From Candidatus Melainabacteria bacterium (GTDB taxonomy: Bacteria; Cyanobacteriota; Vampirovibrionia; Obscuribacterales; Obscuribacteraceae), in contig QKMZ01000006.1 in NCBI GenBank assembly GCA_003242885.1, forward strand, positions 1,481,563 through 1,545,562: a DNA stretch of 64,000 bases, read 5' to 3'. Made by a program: the position numbers and the translations under genes. Below the pieces are notes generated by a model. The model was given only the letters and a program-made list of their open reading frames with translations. It had not been told where the DNA came from and searched no databases. Positions within the stretch are counted from its first letter, which is position 1; every line of letters begins with the position of its first letter. Positions 32,799-41,662 of this stretch are shown here, piece after piece.

Positions 32799-34367
32799 AT
32801 GGAACACCACTCGAATTTCCTGTATAGGAATGGAAAGGTTATAATCAGCGCGTTCGATGAATTCATTCATGCGAGAACATTTTTGATCAGTCGTCTCACC
32901 ATATTTCAGAAAGGAATGCTGCTCACCCTGCTGCCAGCAGCTATTTCTTGCGCCTTACTTTTGCTGTTCAACTATATGTTGGATGCCGCTGAGCAAGATG
33001 CGAAACGCTTTGAGCATTCTCGCAATGTGTACGAGTTAGTTTGTGATATATCGGCAAACGTGATGAAAATAGCGCTCAAACTAGAGCAGGAAGATTTGAA
33101 GCGCACACGCGTGGACCTGCGCGGTTACTTGAATAAATCGCACCAGGTGGGCGCCGAAATTCGCCAGCTCAAAGATTTGGTCAAAGGAAACGATAGACAA
33201 GAGCGCGTTGTAACCGATGTCGAGAAGACTTATGCTCAGATAAATGAAACATTCGAGCGAACCTTTGATGCGTACAAACGTCGCGACATGATGGCTCTAT
33301 TCGATGCCGCAAAGACATTCGACACAGGCATAAGAAAGACCTTCTTCACGCTCGGTTTTGACTCAATCATGTCGATTGCAGAAGTTGAGCATGATTTAGC
33401 AGACAAAAGTCATGAGATTTCGGCAGCGCAAAGACAACAGATAAAAGGTCTATTGTGGCTCGTTCTTCTCTTCATTCTCTGCACGACCGCCGCTTCGACA
33501 GCTTACGTTCTGGTGTATATAGTCAAACGACTAAACACCTTGCAAGAAAATACTTTTCTCCTGGCTGCCGATAAGCCCCTTAAGCCCTTGCTCACTGGAG
33601 ATGATGAATTCGCCAAGGTAGATAAATCCTTTCATTTTATGGCCGAATGCCTGGCAGAGACCAGAGAGAAAGAGCGAGAAATCGAAAGGATGAGGCAAGA
33701 AATCGTACGTATGGTCACCCACGATATCCGCAGTCCTCTCAACACAATTCAAGCCTTTTTCGAATTTCTCGATGCCGGGGTTGCAGGAGAGCTTAACGAC
33801 AGAGGTCAGCGCATGATGAAAAATGCAGAAGTAAGCTCCAACCGTATCCTCGCCCTAATCAATGACTTTCTCGATGCCGAAAAGCTGGAAGCCGGGATGA
33901 TGGAATTGCAAGTGGAAAGAATCGCACTTGAAAAAATCATCGACGAGTCAATTGCTTCTGTTCAAGCTTGGGCGGAAAAAAACGACCTTACAATCGAATC
34001 GGCACCAGTAGATATTGACGTCATGGCGGATAAAGATAGACTTGTTCAGGTCTTTGTGAATCTGCTTTCCAACGCTATCAAGTATTCTCCAAAAGGTGGC
34101 ACGATCTCCATAAGGTCCACTGAAGTTGATCAGTTTGCGGAGATAAGAATCATTGATCAAGGCAAAGGAATTCCCGAATCACAACGTGCCAAAATTTTCG
34201 AAAAATTCGCACAAGCATCTGCCGCTGATTCCGCTATAGGAACCGGTCTAGGTCTGAACATCTGCCGCTCAATAGTCAATTTGCACGGTGGCACAATCGG
34301 CGTGGACTCAAATGAAGGCATAGGCAGCGAATTCTGGGTCAAGGTCAAACTAGCTGGCGACGCCTAA
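32799..34367 (+). CDS. Membrane-bound sensor histidine kinase (orphan)
   Basis: The 522-residue protein has two membrane helices (about 43-60 and 213-236) around a helical, 4HB-like periplasmic sensor, a HAMP-like linker, then the kinase core: phospho-acceptor His308 in MVTHDIRSPLNT, N box NLLSNAIKYSPKGG, G1 DQGKGI, F box IFEKFAQ, and G2 GTGLGLNI. All motifs are intact. No response regulator adjoins it; the upstream 193-residue gene may share its transcript. The ATG used lacks a good ribosome site, and a TATAAT with an operator-like palindrome at 32840-32870 lies within the first 25 codons, so the true start could be further in. The similar kinase at 59988-61856 suggests gene duplication. Confidence 0.9.
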   Translation: MEHHSNFLYRNGKVIISAFDEFIHARTFLISRLTIFQKGMLLTLLPAAISCALLLLFNYMLDAAEQDAKRFEHSRNVYELVCDISANVMKIALKLEQEDLKRTRVDLRGYLNKSHQVGAEIRQLKDLVKGNDRQERVVTDVEKTYAQINETFERTFDAYKRRDMMALFDAAKTFDTGIRKTFFTLGFDSIMSIAEVEHDLADKSHEISAAQRQQIKGLLWLVLLFILCTTAASTAYVLVYIVKRLNTLQENTFLLAADKPLKPLLTGDDEFAKVDKSFHFMAECLAETREKEREIERMRQEIVRMVTHDIRSPLNTIQAFFEFLDAGVAGELNDRGQRMMKNAEVSSNRILALINDFLDAEKLEAGMMELQVERIALEKIIDESIASVQAWAEKNDLTIESAPVDIDVMADKDRLVQVFVNLLSNAIKYSPKGGTISIRSTEVDQFAEIRIIDQGKGIPESQRAKIFEKFAQASAADSAIGTGLGLNICRSIVNLHGGTIGVDSNEGIGSEFWVKVKLAGDA

Positions 34368-34505
34368 ACTTCGAACTTCTAACACCGATTTGTTGCAATT
34401 TTATTGCAGCACTGAAGACAATTTTTTTTCCGGAAGTCGCATGGACTCTGTCAAAAGAGCGCGCCTGCTGTATAGATACAGGCACGACCTCCCAGGTACA
34501 TTCTC

Positions 34506-35690
34506 ATGGCAGATCCAATCGAAGTGGCACGACCAGGTGCTCCAAAACCAGCACAGGACGAAGCATTTAAGAAGTTCCTCTTACAAATGCAGGACGATGG
34601 AAAACTCAGCATCGGAGCAGGAAAACGACTCGACGGTTTTGAAAACTTTCGCTCTCTAGACTTCCGCCAAGACAGGAGTGATGAGTACTTCGCAAACACG
34701 GAAGAAATTTACTGGCTGCAAGGACGAAGGAATCAAGCCGAAGCAAGGTTGAAGCCTGAAGAAAAGGACGAACTGAGACGTCATCGACGCAACTACTCAT
34801 GCGCAAGCACCGAAGAAGAGAAAGCTGCTAGCAGACAAGCAATTGAAAAACTAATGCCTGGCACAAATGAGCTCAATGCAAAAATTGGCAAGTTAGTAAA
34901 AGGTTTGGATTCGATTCCAACCATGAAAGAAATTCCGGATCCGCAGAAGTGCATGCGCTGTCATCCGCGCCAAGGTCCGACTCATTTCGATCCGAATTCA
35001 GCAGAACGCCAGAACTTGAGAACAACAGCGGTCGAGTCGTTTAACCAACCAAGGCCGGAAGATCGGTTTGAAGCAGTTTGGGCCAAAAATGCGCTTGAAT
35101 CACCGATAGTAAAAATCAACGAAGCGTTAAAGCATTTGCCACCGACAAAAATCGAATCGAAAGATCCAGTGAAGCTCGTCAAAATGACTTTAACAATGAG
35201 CGGCGTCGAATTAGATCACGAAGCGTCGCAACTCGTCGATAAAGCTGTTGGTGGCATCAAGAGCTTCTCAAAGGTTTCCGGCGACCGCATCGTTATTGAT
35301 AGAGATGGCACCGTTGAATTGCCTTTCAAAGACCAACGAGAACTAGCTGCTGGTATTAAACTGAAAAGCATAGAACTCGGCGCAATCAGTATGACATTGG
35401 GTGAAGGAAAGTATCCAGAAATCAAAGACATCAAAGGCATCAAGGTCAAGCTGGATGTTCCGGTTGCCCTAAGCACATTGGCTCAAATAGACAATCAGGT
35501 TGAGATCAAACGCGTCTTTCTCACCAGAAATGCCGGTAGCGACGACTTTCAGGTAAACGTTGAAGTGACGAACCCTGTTCCTCTGGTTTCACGTGCGATT
35601 TTACGACAAACGGTAGGCAAGTCTGCACCGACGAACCCGACGATCATTGCGCCGATCATGACGTTAGGGAAGGACGGCAATCCGAAGTAG
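34506..35690 (+). CDS. Signal-less protein with single CxxCH motif
   Basis: The 394-residue product begins MADPIEVARPGAPKPAQ with no signal peptide. The first half is highly charged and helical (DELRRHRRN, EEEKAASRQA). Residues 149-153 are CMRCH, which has the haem c-type spacing, flanked by Pro/Gln-rich sequence (PDPQKC and RQGPTHF). From about 200 the rest reads as repeated beta strands (VKMTLTMSGVEL, IVIDRDGTVELPF, GIKLKSIELGAISMTL), like a beta-barrel or lipid-binding domain. Without export, the CxxCH would not receive haem by the usual route, so it may be a zinc or structural site. Family not recognised; confident that it is a gene. Confidence 0.75.
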   Translation: MADPIEVARPGAPKPAQDEAFKKFLLQMQDDGKLSIGAGKRLDGFENFRSLDFRQDRSDEYFANTEEIYWLQGRRNQAEARLKPEEKDELRRHRRNYSCASTEEEKAASRQAIEKLMPGTNELNAKIGKLVKGLDSIPTMKEIPDPQKCMRCHPRQGPTHFDPNSAERQNLRTTAVESFNQPRPEDRFEAVWAKNALESPIVKINEALKHLPPTKIESKDPVKLVKMTLTMSGVELDHEASQLVDKAVGGIKSFSKVSGDRIVIDRDGTVELPFKDQRELAAGIKLKSIELGAISMTLGEGKYPEIKDIKGIKVKLDVPVALSTLAQIDNQVEIKRVFLTRNAGSDDFQVNVEVTNPVPLVSRAILRQTVGKSAPTNPTIIAPIMTLGKDGNPK

Positions 35691-35709
35691 TGACTGCATC
35701 TGCTTTGAA

Positions 35710-35800
35710 AATTAGAAAAGCAGTATGGCTCAGCGTTTTCGAGGCTGACTATGGTAATGCTAGTACATTACACCACACTGCTTTTCACCAATTTCTAATT
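35710..35800. terminator. Branched inverted-repeat structure between convergent genes
   Basis: Outer arms AATTAG (35710-35715) and CTAATT (35795-35800), then AAAAGCAGT (35716-35724) and ACTGCTTTT (35777-35785), enclose two small hairpins: TCAGC/GCTGA (35730-35748) and GTAATG/CATTAC (35754-35771). The site lies between the CxxCH gene and the RNA-binding protein gene, which converge, and could serve as a bidirectional terminator. Confidence 0.45.
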
Positions 35801-35807
35801 ACTGAGA

Positions 35808-36083
35808 TTACCAGTTACGTTCATTCGGACGAGATGCGCGAGGCTCTGAAACAGCGACATAGATAGGTCTTCCGCCAAATTGCGAACTGTTCAACGCTGC
35901 CATAGCATCGCTTGCGCTTTCTCCGCTGCTCATTTCGACAAATCCGAATCCGCGACCTCTTCCTGTTTCACGGTCCACTGCGACTTTCGCCGAGACTACT
36001 TTTCCAAAACTGGAAAAAAGCTCCGAAAGCTCCGCATCCTCTGTCTTGTACGAGAGGTTGCGTATGAATAGTTTATTCTGCAT
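35808..36083 (-). CDS. RRM-type RNA-binding protein
   Basis: A 91-residue single-RRM protein. RNP2 is KLFIRNLSY at residues 4-12 and RNP1 is RGRGFGFVEM near 43-52, both intact with their aromatic residues. The short Arg/Pro/Ser tail is typical of cyanobacterial-type Rbp proteins, some of which respond to cold. The ATG at 36083 is preceded by AAGG at 12 bases, a poor site. A leader of up to 290 bases separates it from the RraA-like gene on the same strand and contains a CGCAA/TTGCG hairpin (36119-36131), which may take part in control. It binds RNA; targets are unknown. Confidence 0.93.
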   Translation of the reverse strand: MQNKLFIRNLSYKTEDAELSELFSSFGKVVSAKVAVDRETGRGRGFGFVEMSSGESASDAMAALNSSQFGGRPIYVAVSEPRASRPNERNW

Positions 36084-36374
36084 TTGTAATTAAACCTTAT
36101 TGTGACAATGACTCACCACGCAAACCTTGCGCAGTGAAATTCGTTCAAGCAAATCAAGTCCACGGAGTGGCACTGATTACGGCAAAACACCTGGTTGTTA
36201 AAAACTCTGTATTGATGCGGCTTTTCAAAGTTCAACCTTAACTTAGACGCTTGAGGTCGAACAAGAGCCTGACGATTCAGCTGAAGCATAGCACATCTTG
36301 AATGTAGGATTTCAATAGTATGAACTTAGAAGAAGTTGGATATTTGCTTTTTGTTGGGACATGTGAATTCGTAG

Positions 36375-37094
36375 TTATTCTTCGATAGAACTCATAACAC
36401 CGCGTAGATGCTCACGAAAAGTCAGACTTGAATTGCTATTCCGCTGCTTGAGGTATTCGCCAAAACGGAACTGATTGCGCAATGAAGTTCCATTAGTGGC
36501 GTGTGTAGCTTGTTTTACTTCGCGCTCTCGAATAGCCTTTGCCACCACAATTATTTGATCGACGTATTTGGTTTCAACAAAAACTGCACCATCATGATCT
36601 ATAAAAGCAGTGTGTTCTTTAGTGATAACGGCATCGCCAAAACGTGCACTGCTAAAAGCCTCTGATTCACGAGCATCAAGGCGAACTGGTCCGCTCGGAT
36701 AAGACCCATAAGAAAAGACCGGCAACCCAATTTTTCTCAAATCCCGGGTGTCTCGGTGCAAGCCCCAGATCAAAATCGCGGCAACGCCTGCGTTCTTAGC
36801 TTCCAATGCAACAAGATCTCCAATACATGCTTCGTCAGTTCGTCCGCCGTTATCGATAACCATGATGCAATTTTCGAGGTTTGGAGTGGTCTCGATCAGT
36901 TCTAAAAAAACATCCACACTTCCGTAATGACGAACAGGTACAACACGTCCAGTGATGGTGTGCTCAATTTCAGCATCAGGTAAGAGACAGGCGAGCCCAG
37001 CAGGTGCGCAGATATATTTGATTTTTTCCTTAATGCAAGCGTCAGCAATTTGCGCAGTGGCTATATCGGCAAACGGAACAGTTACCTGTGGCAT
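36375..37094 (-). CDS. RraA-like / HMG-aldolase family protein
   Basis: The 239-residue protein has the RraA-fold signature: GRVVPVRHYG near residue 48, then DNGGRTDEACIGDLVALEAKNAGVAAI with the characteristic D..G....A..GD and a downstream GLHRDTRDLRKIGLPVFS motif in which Arg and Asp bind substrate and metal in aldolase members. It may be an oxaloacetate decarboxylase or 4-hydroxy-4-methyl-2-oxoglutarate aldolase-type enzyme; true RraA inhibitors of RNase E look similar. The ATG at 37094 has AGAGGA nine bases upstream. The C-terminal tail of about 30 residues is unusual. It is followed after 66 bases upstream by the peptidase gene. Confidence 0.9.
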   Translation of the reverse strand: MPQVTVPFADIATAQIADACIKEKIKYICAPAGLACLLPDAEIEHTITGRVVPVRHYGSVDVFLELIETTPNLENCIMVIDNGGRTDEACIGDLVALEAKNAGVAAILIWGLHRDTRDLRKIGLPVFSYGSYPSGPVRLDARESEAFSSARFGDAVITKEHTAFIDHDGAVFVETKYVDQIIVVAKAIREREVKQATHATNGTSLRNQFRFGEYLKQRNSNSSLTFREHLRGVMSSIEE

Positions 37095-37159
37095 TTTAGT
37101 TGTCCTCTCAACACAACCAGTAATTATAGCGACATCAGCAAATTACCAAATTTCGAGAA

Positions 37160-37954
37160 TCACCAACTAGACATAACAAAACGAACGAGCCTGTTTTTCA
37201 ATGATTTTCCTTCGGGAGATTTACTGATCGTGCGAAACTCTCTCCGGAAAAACTCCTTCAAGCTCCGACTTTTGCCAACTGATGTATTCTCACCCTTAAT
37301 TAAACCAGCGGGGAAAGATTTGGCAGAGCTTGTTTCCAGCGCGCTCTTTTGTGCTCCTGGCACACCTCCAATTCCCTGCACATTACTTAGTCCATTGATA
37401 TTCCGAAAGTCCGGAGCCGACATTGGCATTTTGGCAATCCTCTCAAGGCGCCCATCACTACCAGCGATATCATATCCCTCAGAGCGCAGTCGAAAAACTG
37501 TATAGCCGCCATATTTATCAGGATTCGAAAGCTGGCTAACATGGTCGCTCGATTCCTGCCCATTGCCCTGATAGACGCAAATATGCCCATAGGGATGAGA
37601 TATGGATTTATTGAAAACGATTATGTCTCCGCGGCGTAAATCAACACTTTCATTAGTTGAAACAGGAGCAAAACGAGAATCAAGCAACAACTGGTCGCGA
37701 GCCTCATATGCGGCAGCGCCTGTGAGAACAACGCCCAAAGGAGCCACTGCTTTACTAACCCCGGCATAGCAATATCCGCTTGTCCTCATAGTCTCAGCAA
37801 CTGCTAGGGACTTCGTCGCAATGCTTTCGGCGTCCAGGTATTGAGGTTGAATTTGACTCTGAGTATCAAAAGCAAAAGAGGGCACCACGGCAGCACAAAG
37901 AAGAGCACATATGGCACTGAGCAAGGAGACAACGCTGAAAACGCGTGACTTCAT
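37160..37954 (-). CDS. Exported CHAP/NlpC-like cysteine peptidase or amidase
   Basis: The ATG at 37954 has GAGGT six bases upstream and opens a signal peptide (VVSLLSAICALLCAAVVPSFA). In the 264-residue product the probable catalytic Cys62 is in SGYCYAGVSKAV and His124 in SHPYGHICVYQGNG, preceded by LRRGDIIVF: this Cys...(RGD/GD)...HhxhY pattern belongs to the CHAP and NlpC/P60 peptidases that cut peptidoglycan peptides. A long Ser/Lys/Arg-rich tail follows. It is likely a periplasmic cell-wall hydrolase. Exact subfamily uncertain. Confidence 0.8.
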   Translation of the reverse strand: MKSRVFSVVSLLSAICALLCAAVVPSFAFDTQSQIQPQYLDAESIATKSLAVAETMRTSGYCYAGVSKAVAPLGVVLTGAAAYEARDQLLLDSRFAPVSTNESVDLRRGDIIVFNKSISHPYGHICVYQGNGQESSDHVSQLSNPDKYGGYTVFRLRSEGYDIAGSDGRLERIAKMPMSAPDFRNINGLSNVQGIGGVPGAQKSALETSSAKSFPAGLIKGENTSVGKSRSLKEFFRREFRTISKSPEGKSLKNRLVRFVMSSW

Positions 37955-38051
37955 GTGCAACCTCAATTAGAAGGTGCAGGCAAAACAGAACATGCAATCC
38001 TTTGAAGCTAGACGCTATGCCGCAGATCTTGTTTCCAGCTGCCGATAATCT

Positions 38052-38648
38052 CTATTTTCCATCGCTGCGATGCGCATCCAACTCCATGTAGGACGTATGC
38101 TCACAGGGCTTTCTATCGAACACCCACTCATCGCTCAAATCGAGAATAACCAGTTCGATTGTGGTGAAAACCTTACAGCCAGGCATCAAATGTCCGCCAA
38201 CCGTTCTTCCGCTCGAATCAGATACGGACATATGAACATGCATGCCTTTATCTGAAATGGTGCCGGTAACTGAAACAACTTCGAGAGGACCTGTAATCGT
38301 AGTTGCCTCATTTGCCCCGGCAAATCGCAAACTAGCGGTTTTAAAAGACCCGACCGCCGAAGCAATTACTCCAGCCTTTACTTTGTGCTCAGACGCAATT
38401 CGTTTCAACGCGACCTGAAAGTCTTCGCCCGGCTTCAATCGTTCAACAATTGACCGATGTTTGTTCACCGTCGTTCCCACCTTTTTTTGCTCTTCAACTT
38501 TCAGAGTGCCTGCTCGTTTCTTCGAAGAGGTTGAAACATGCTTTGCGAACACGGGTGTAATTGAAAGAGACAACAATGTTGAAACGAACAAAAGCGTCAC
38601 AAAGACAGTTGCCGCATCTCGCTCGCAATTACGACAAAGACGATTCAT
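38052..38648 (-). CDS. PPC/DUF296 domain protein with signal peptide
   Basis: This 198-residue protein has an N-terminal hydrophobic segment (VFVTLLFVSTLLSLSITPVFA) followed by a basic spacer and a PPC/DUF296 domain (residues about 68-190): RLKPGEDFQVALKRIASEH, GVIASAVGSF, then HVHMSVSDSSGRTVGGHLMPGC. The His pair and GGHL motif are the conserved metal/DNA-site residues of the family. Members are usually cytosolic DNA-associated proteins, so an exported version is unusual. The ATG at 38648 lacks a clear ribosome site. It is divergent from the gene at 38780. Confidence 0.85.
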   Translation of the reverse strand: MNRLCRNCERDAATVFVTLLFVSTLLSLSITPVFAKHVSTSSKKRAGTLKVEEQKKVGTTVNKHRSIVERLKPGEDFQVALKRIASEHKVKAGVIASAVGSFKTASLRFAGANEATTITGPLEVVSVTGTISDKGMHVHMSVSDSSGRTVGGHLMPGCKVFTTIELVILDLSDEWVFDRKPCEHTSYMELDAHRSDGK

Positions 38649-38779
38649 ATAACTATTCTATGACTGCCACCAACTTTGACAACTCTATTTTTCTAATCAA
38701 GCCGAAAAGCGCGGAACATGTGCTTTTTATCGGTCGTCGTTCTGGGCTTGTGTCGTTACTGCCAACACTGGAAAGGTGT

Positions 38780-39817
38780 ATGTTCTTCACTAGCTCTTAC
38801 CTACAAATCAAAGGAATCCTTTCTCTCTCGCTGCTTCTCACCGTTTCAATAGTCACTCAATCTTTTCTTTGCCAGCCGGCTTCTTCATTTCCATTTGCCA
38901 CAAAAAAACAGTCGAATATCCACACTCCAACAGAAGAAAAGCTCAAATCAAATACAGTGGAATCAAATTTTGCAGAAGTGACCTCTTCAAATGAAAAGCA
39001 ATCTGCTAAAAGTTGTGATCTCGCACCTATAGACCTCAGCAAAAGCACGCAATCAGAAGTGAAACAAAACGCAGATAAAAACCTGCTCGAACGCGCGAAC
39101 AAGGTCAACATAATGCCAATCACTTTGTTGCGTAGCGCAGCGGAAATGGATAGTATCTTGGAGAAAGATCTAGAATACGAAAAAAATCAGATTTCAGCGC
39201 TATGGGAAGCAACGCTGAAGAGAAGCGCGGATATACAATTCGTTGTTCAAAAACTGATTCCTAGTAGTGACAAAAACAGAACCACAAACATACTGATGAG
39301 AATGATTTCCTCGTCAATCACTTCAGTCGCAAACACTGCGCAAGTCGCATACGGACCAAGTCCTGCAACTCTTTTGACATCACAATTAGCGACTAGCGCC
39401 ATCACCCAAGGGCTGGACTTGCACAATTCAAAAGCGCAAAGAAATGTCCAATTGGATCAAACGCAAGCAATTATTCTCTATCAGATGGTCAGAGGAATTG
39501 CCGACAAACTAACAGAACACTATAGAGACTATAAGTTTCGCGTCAAATCAATTGACTATGCGCAAGCAAGAACCATGAAGCTGCAAAATCTCATTCAAGA
39601 TGCTCGCGCTGGACAAGATGCGATAAAACAGATCGAGATGGAATATTGGATGGATAAAGCTAAGACAGATATCGAAGAGGCAGTCTACATTGCGCGCAGG
39701 TATCGCCAAAGTTTGATTGACATTGCTGGAATTGAAGCCGTAGACAAATTAGATCAATCATTTCAGGAACAGTTTGGCTCGGATAAGGATGCGCCGGGCG
39801 AAGCAAAGGCGAAATAG
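38780..39817 (+). CDS. Exported helical protein, unknown
   Basis: I place the start at the ATG at 38780, with GGAAAGG just before it and a signal peptide (ILSLSLLLTVSIVTQSFLC) after. That gives 345 residues; longer frames begin inside the divergent gene. The mature part starts with a Lys/Ser/Glu-rich spacer, then long helices with heptad-like spacing (QIVLDQTQAI... region near residue 225) and a C-terminal coiled coil. One conserved-looking patch is LMRMISSSITSVANTAQVAYG. No family recognised. It may be a periplasmic scaffold. Confidence 0.7.
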   Translation: MFFTSSYLQIKGILSLSLLLTVSIVTQSFLCQPASSFPFATKKQSNIHTPTEEKLKSNTVESNFAEVTSSNEKQSAKSCDLAPIDLSKSTQSEVKQNADKNLLERANKVNIMPITLLRSAAEMDSILEKDLEYEKNQISALWEATLKRSADIQFVVQKLIPSSDKNRTTNILMRMISSSITSVANTAQVAYGPSPATLLTSQLATSAITQGLDLHNSKAQRNVQLDQTQAIILYQMVRGIADKLTEHYRDYKFRVKSIDYAQARTMKLQNLIQDARAGQDAIKQIEMEYWMDKAKTDIEEAVYIARRYRQSLIDIAGIEAVDKLDQSFQEQFGSDKDAPGEAKAK

Positions 39818-39975
39818 AAAGAACAAGGGAGAGACAGCCCAGCGCCCTCCTTAAACGCCCACAGATGTTGCAATAGCGGATATTACACTACCGCGGGAAC
39901 TCTAAGGCGCCTCGCCAGTCTAAGCCGGCGTAGAAGCGGACGTGGGTTCTGCTTCGCCGCTCGGAGGCAACGGTA

Positions 39976-40965
39976 ATGAAGCGCAGTCTGATTGCACTTT
40001 CGTGTTTATTGGCATCACTCTTTGGCACGAACGCGGCGTTTGCCGATGAGGCGGCCCAGCCAAATCATCCGCCAAAACTCGGCATCGCGCTCGGAGGAGG
40101 CGGGACACGAGGCGCCGCGCATATTGGCGTGCTCAGAGTGCTTGAGCAAGAAGGCATAAAACCAGACATTATCGTTGGAAATAGCATGGGCTCAATCATT
40201 GGCAGCCTCTATTGTGCAGGTGTTCCACTCGACAAAATCGAAGAACTGGTTGTTGACGGACGTTTAAGGAAAGCATACGCGCCTCTGCCAGTGCCCATTC
40301 AGTTGATGAAGAAGGCCGGAGGCAAACTCTGGGTGTTTCGCAAGAAGAAACAGCCAGGCTTTTATGACGGACAAGGGTTAGCTGACTTCATCAATGAAAA
40401 CGTTCCGGAAGACAAGCGCAAAATTGAAAATCTCAGCCCGACCTTCGCTGCAGTTGTGACCAACTTGCTCGACGGAAAAGCATATAGACTCACAAAAGGC
40501 GACCTCGGACAAGCCGTGCGGGCCAGCGCAACTCTTCCACCAATTCTGCGCGCTGTAGAGATTGATGGCAACGTCTACGCAGATGGCGGTATTCGTTCTA
40601 ACATGCCTACGTATCCTGCACGGGCAATGGGTTCTGATGTTCTAATTGCAGTGGATGTTAACGAACCACTAAAAAAACTAAAGCCGGAAGATTTGATGAA
40701 TTTCGGCAAAACCAGCAACAGAATGTCCAGCATTGTGCTGGCATGCGCCGACGAGCTTCATCTGAAAATTGCTGATTTCATTATCAATCCCAAGGTCGCT
40801 GGAATCTCGCTTCTGTCAAAGAAGAAGGAAGACTTCAAGCTCGCGGTAGCCGAGGGTGAGAAAGCAGCACGTGAGATGGTTCCTACGATCAAATCAAAAA
40901 TGGCATCAATGGGAATGAGCACTCAAACTGTTTCGCAGCTGGACAACCAAGAAGCGATAAAGTAA
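39976..40965 (+). CDS. Patatin-like phospholipase, exported
   Basis: The 329-residue protein has a signal peptide (IALSCLLASLFGTNAAFA) and the full patatin catalytic set: oxyanion loop GGGGTRGAAHIG (40-51), nucleophile Ser70 in GNSMG, and the Asp203 in DGGIRSNMP of the catalytic dyad. The RssA/NTE-like bacterial proteins hydrolyse acyl esters or lysophospholipids. Here the signal peptide implies action in the periplasm or outside. Start ATG has GGAGG nine bases upstream. It is a single gene, with the DNA glycosylase following after 113 bases. Confidence 0.93.
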   Translation: MKRSLIALSCLLASLFGTNAAFADEAAQPNHPPKLGIALGGGGTRGAAHIGVLRVLEQEGIKPDIIVGNSMGSIIGSLYCAGVPLDKIEELVVDGRLRKAYAPLPVPIQLMKKAGGKLWVFRKKKQPGFYDGQGLADFINENVPEDKRKIENLSPTFAAVVTNLLDGKAYRLTKGDLGQAVRASATLPPILRAVEIDGNVYADGGIRSNMPTYPARAMGSDVLIAVDVNEPLKKLKPEDLMNFGKTSNRMSSIVLACADELHLKIADFIINPKVAGISLLSKKKEDFKLAVAEGEKAAREMVPTIKSKMASMGMSTQTVSQLDNQEAIK

Positions 40966-41078
40966 CTAGCCTCTAAGCAATGTGGTTAATGAAAAAAACT
41001 AACCGAACGACCTAACTGAATGAATACCAACGATGTGCAAAAATAAGCGAGTTAAATCCAACTCGTCGGAGCAATGTC

Positions 41079-41639
41079 TTGGGGAGCAAAGCGGAGCAGC
41101 GCCAGCGCTGCAGTTGGGCAGGTGACAACAAGCTGATGCAGCAATACCACGATAAGGAGTGGGGCGTGCCGCAGCACGACTCGCGCATGCTGTGGGAAAT
41201 GTTGGTGCTCGAAGGATTTCAGGCGGGCTTGTCTTGGAGCACCATTCTGAACAAAAGAGAGGAATTTCGCAAAGCGTTTGCCAATTTTGACCCTGCAAAA
41301 GTAGCTAAGTTTAAGGAAAAGGATATTCTTCGTCTTCTGAAAAACGAGGGAATTATTCGATCAAGAGCCAAGATTGAAGCAACAATCGCAGCCGCGAAAA
41401 TCTACTGTGATATGGAAGGCGAAGGCGAAGATTTCGCTGATTTCTGCTGGTCTTTCACCCAGGGTAAAGTGATCAAAGGAGATGGAAAAACTGTTTTGGC
41501 AGAAACAGAACTTTCAAAACAGATTTCAAAAGATCTAAAACGCCGCGGCTTCAAATTTGTCGGTCCTGTGATTGTTTACGCTTGGATGCAAGCGGTCGGA
41601 ATTGTCAACGATCACTCGACAAAATGCTTTCGACGCTAA
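41079..41639 (+). CDS. tag: DNA-3-methyladenine glycosylase I
   Basis: The TTG start has GGAG seven bases upstream. The 186-residue protein matches Tag: RCSWAG with zinc Cys11 and YHDKEWGVP with His24 (same spacing as Cys4/His17 in the E. coli enzyme), the catalytic Glu45 in LEGFQAGLSW, and a C-terminal HSTKC that provides the last two zinc ligands. It excises 3-methyladenine from alkylated DNA. The helix-hairpin-helix-like fold and length are as expected. Good confidence in the name; a TTG start is plausible in this genome. Confidence 0.96.
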   Translation: MGSKAEQRQRCSWAGDNKLMQQYHDKEWGVPQHDSRMLWEMLVLEGFQAGLSWSTILNKREEFRKAFANFDPAKVAKFKEKDILRLLKNEGIIRSRAKIEATIAAAKIYCDMEGEGEDFADFCWSFTQGKVIKGDGKTVLAETELSKQISKDLKRRGFKFVGPVIVYAWMQAVGIVNDHSTKCFRR

Positions 41640-41662
41640 TGGTCGACAACATGGTTTCGTCG

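Noticed and set aside
34968..34974. A haem c protein at the CxxCH site
   Set aside because: No signal peptide and only one motif; I keep it as an open question, not a cytochrome call.
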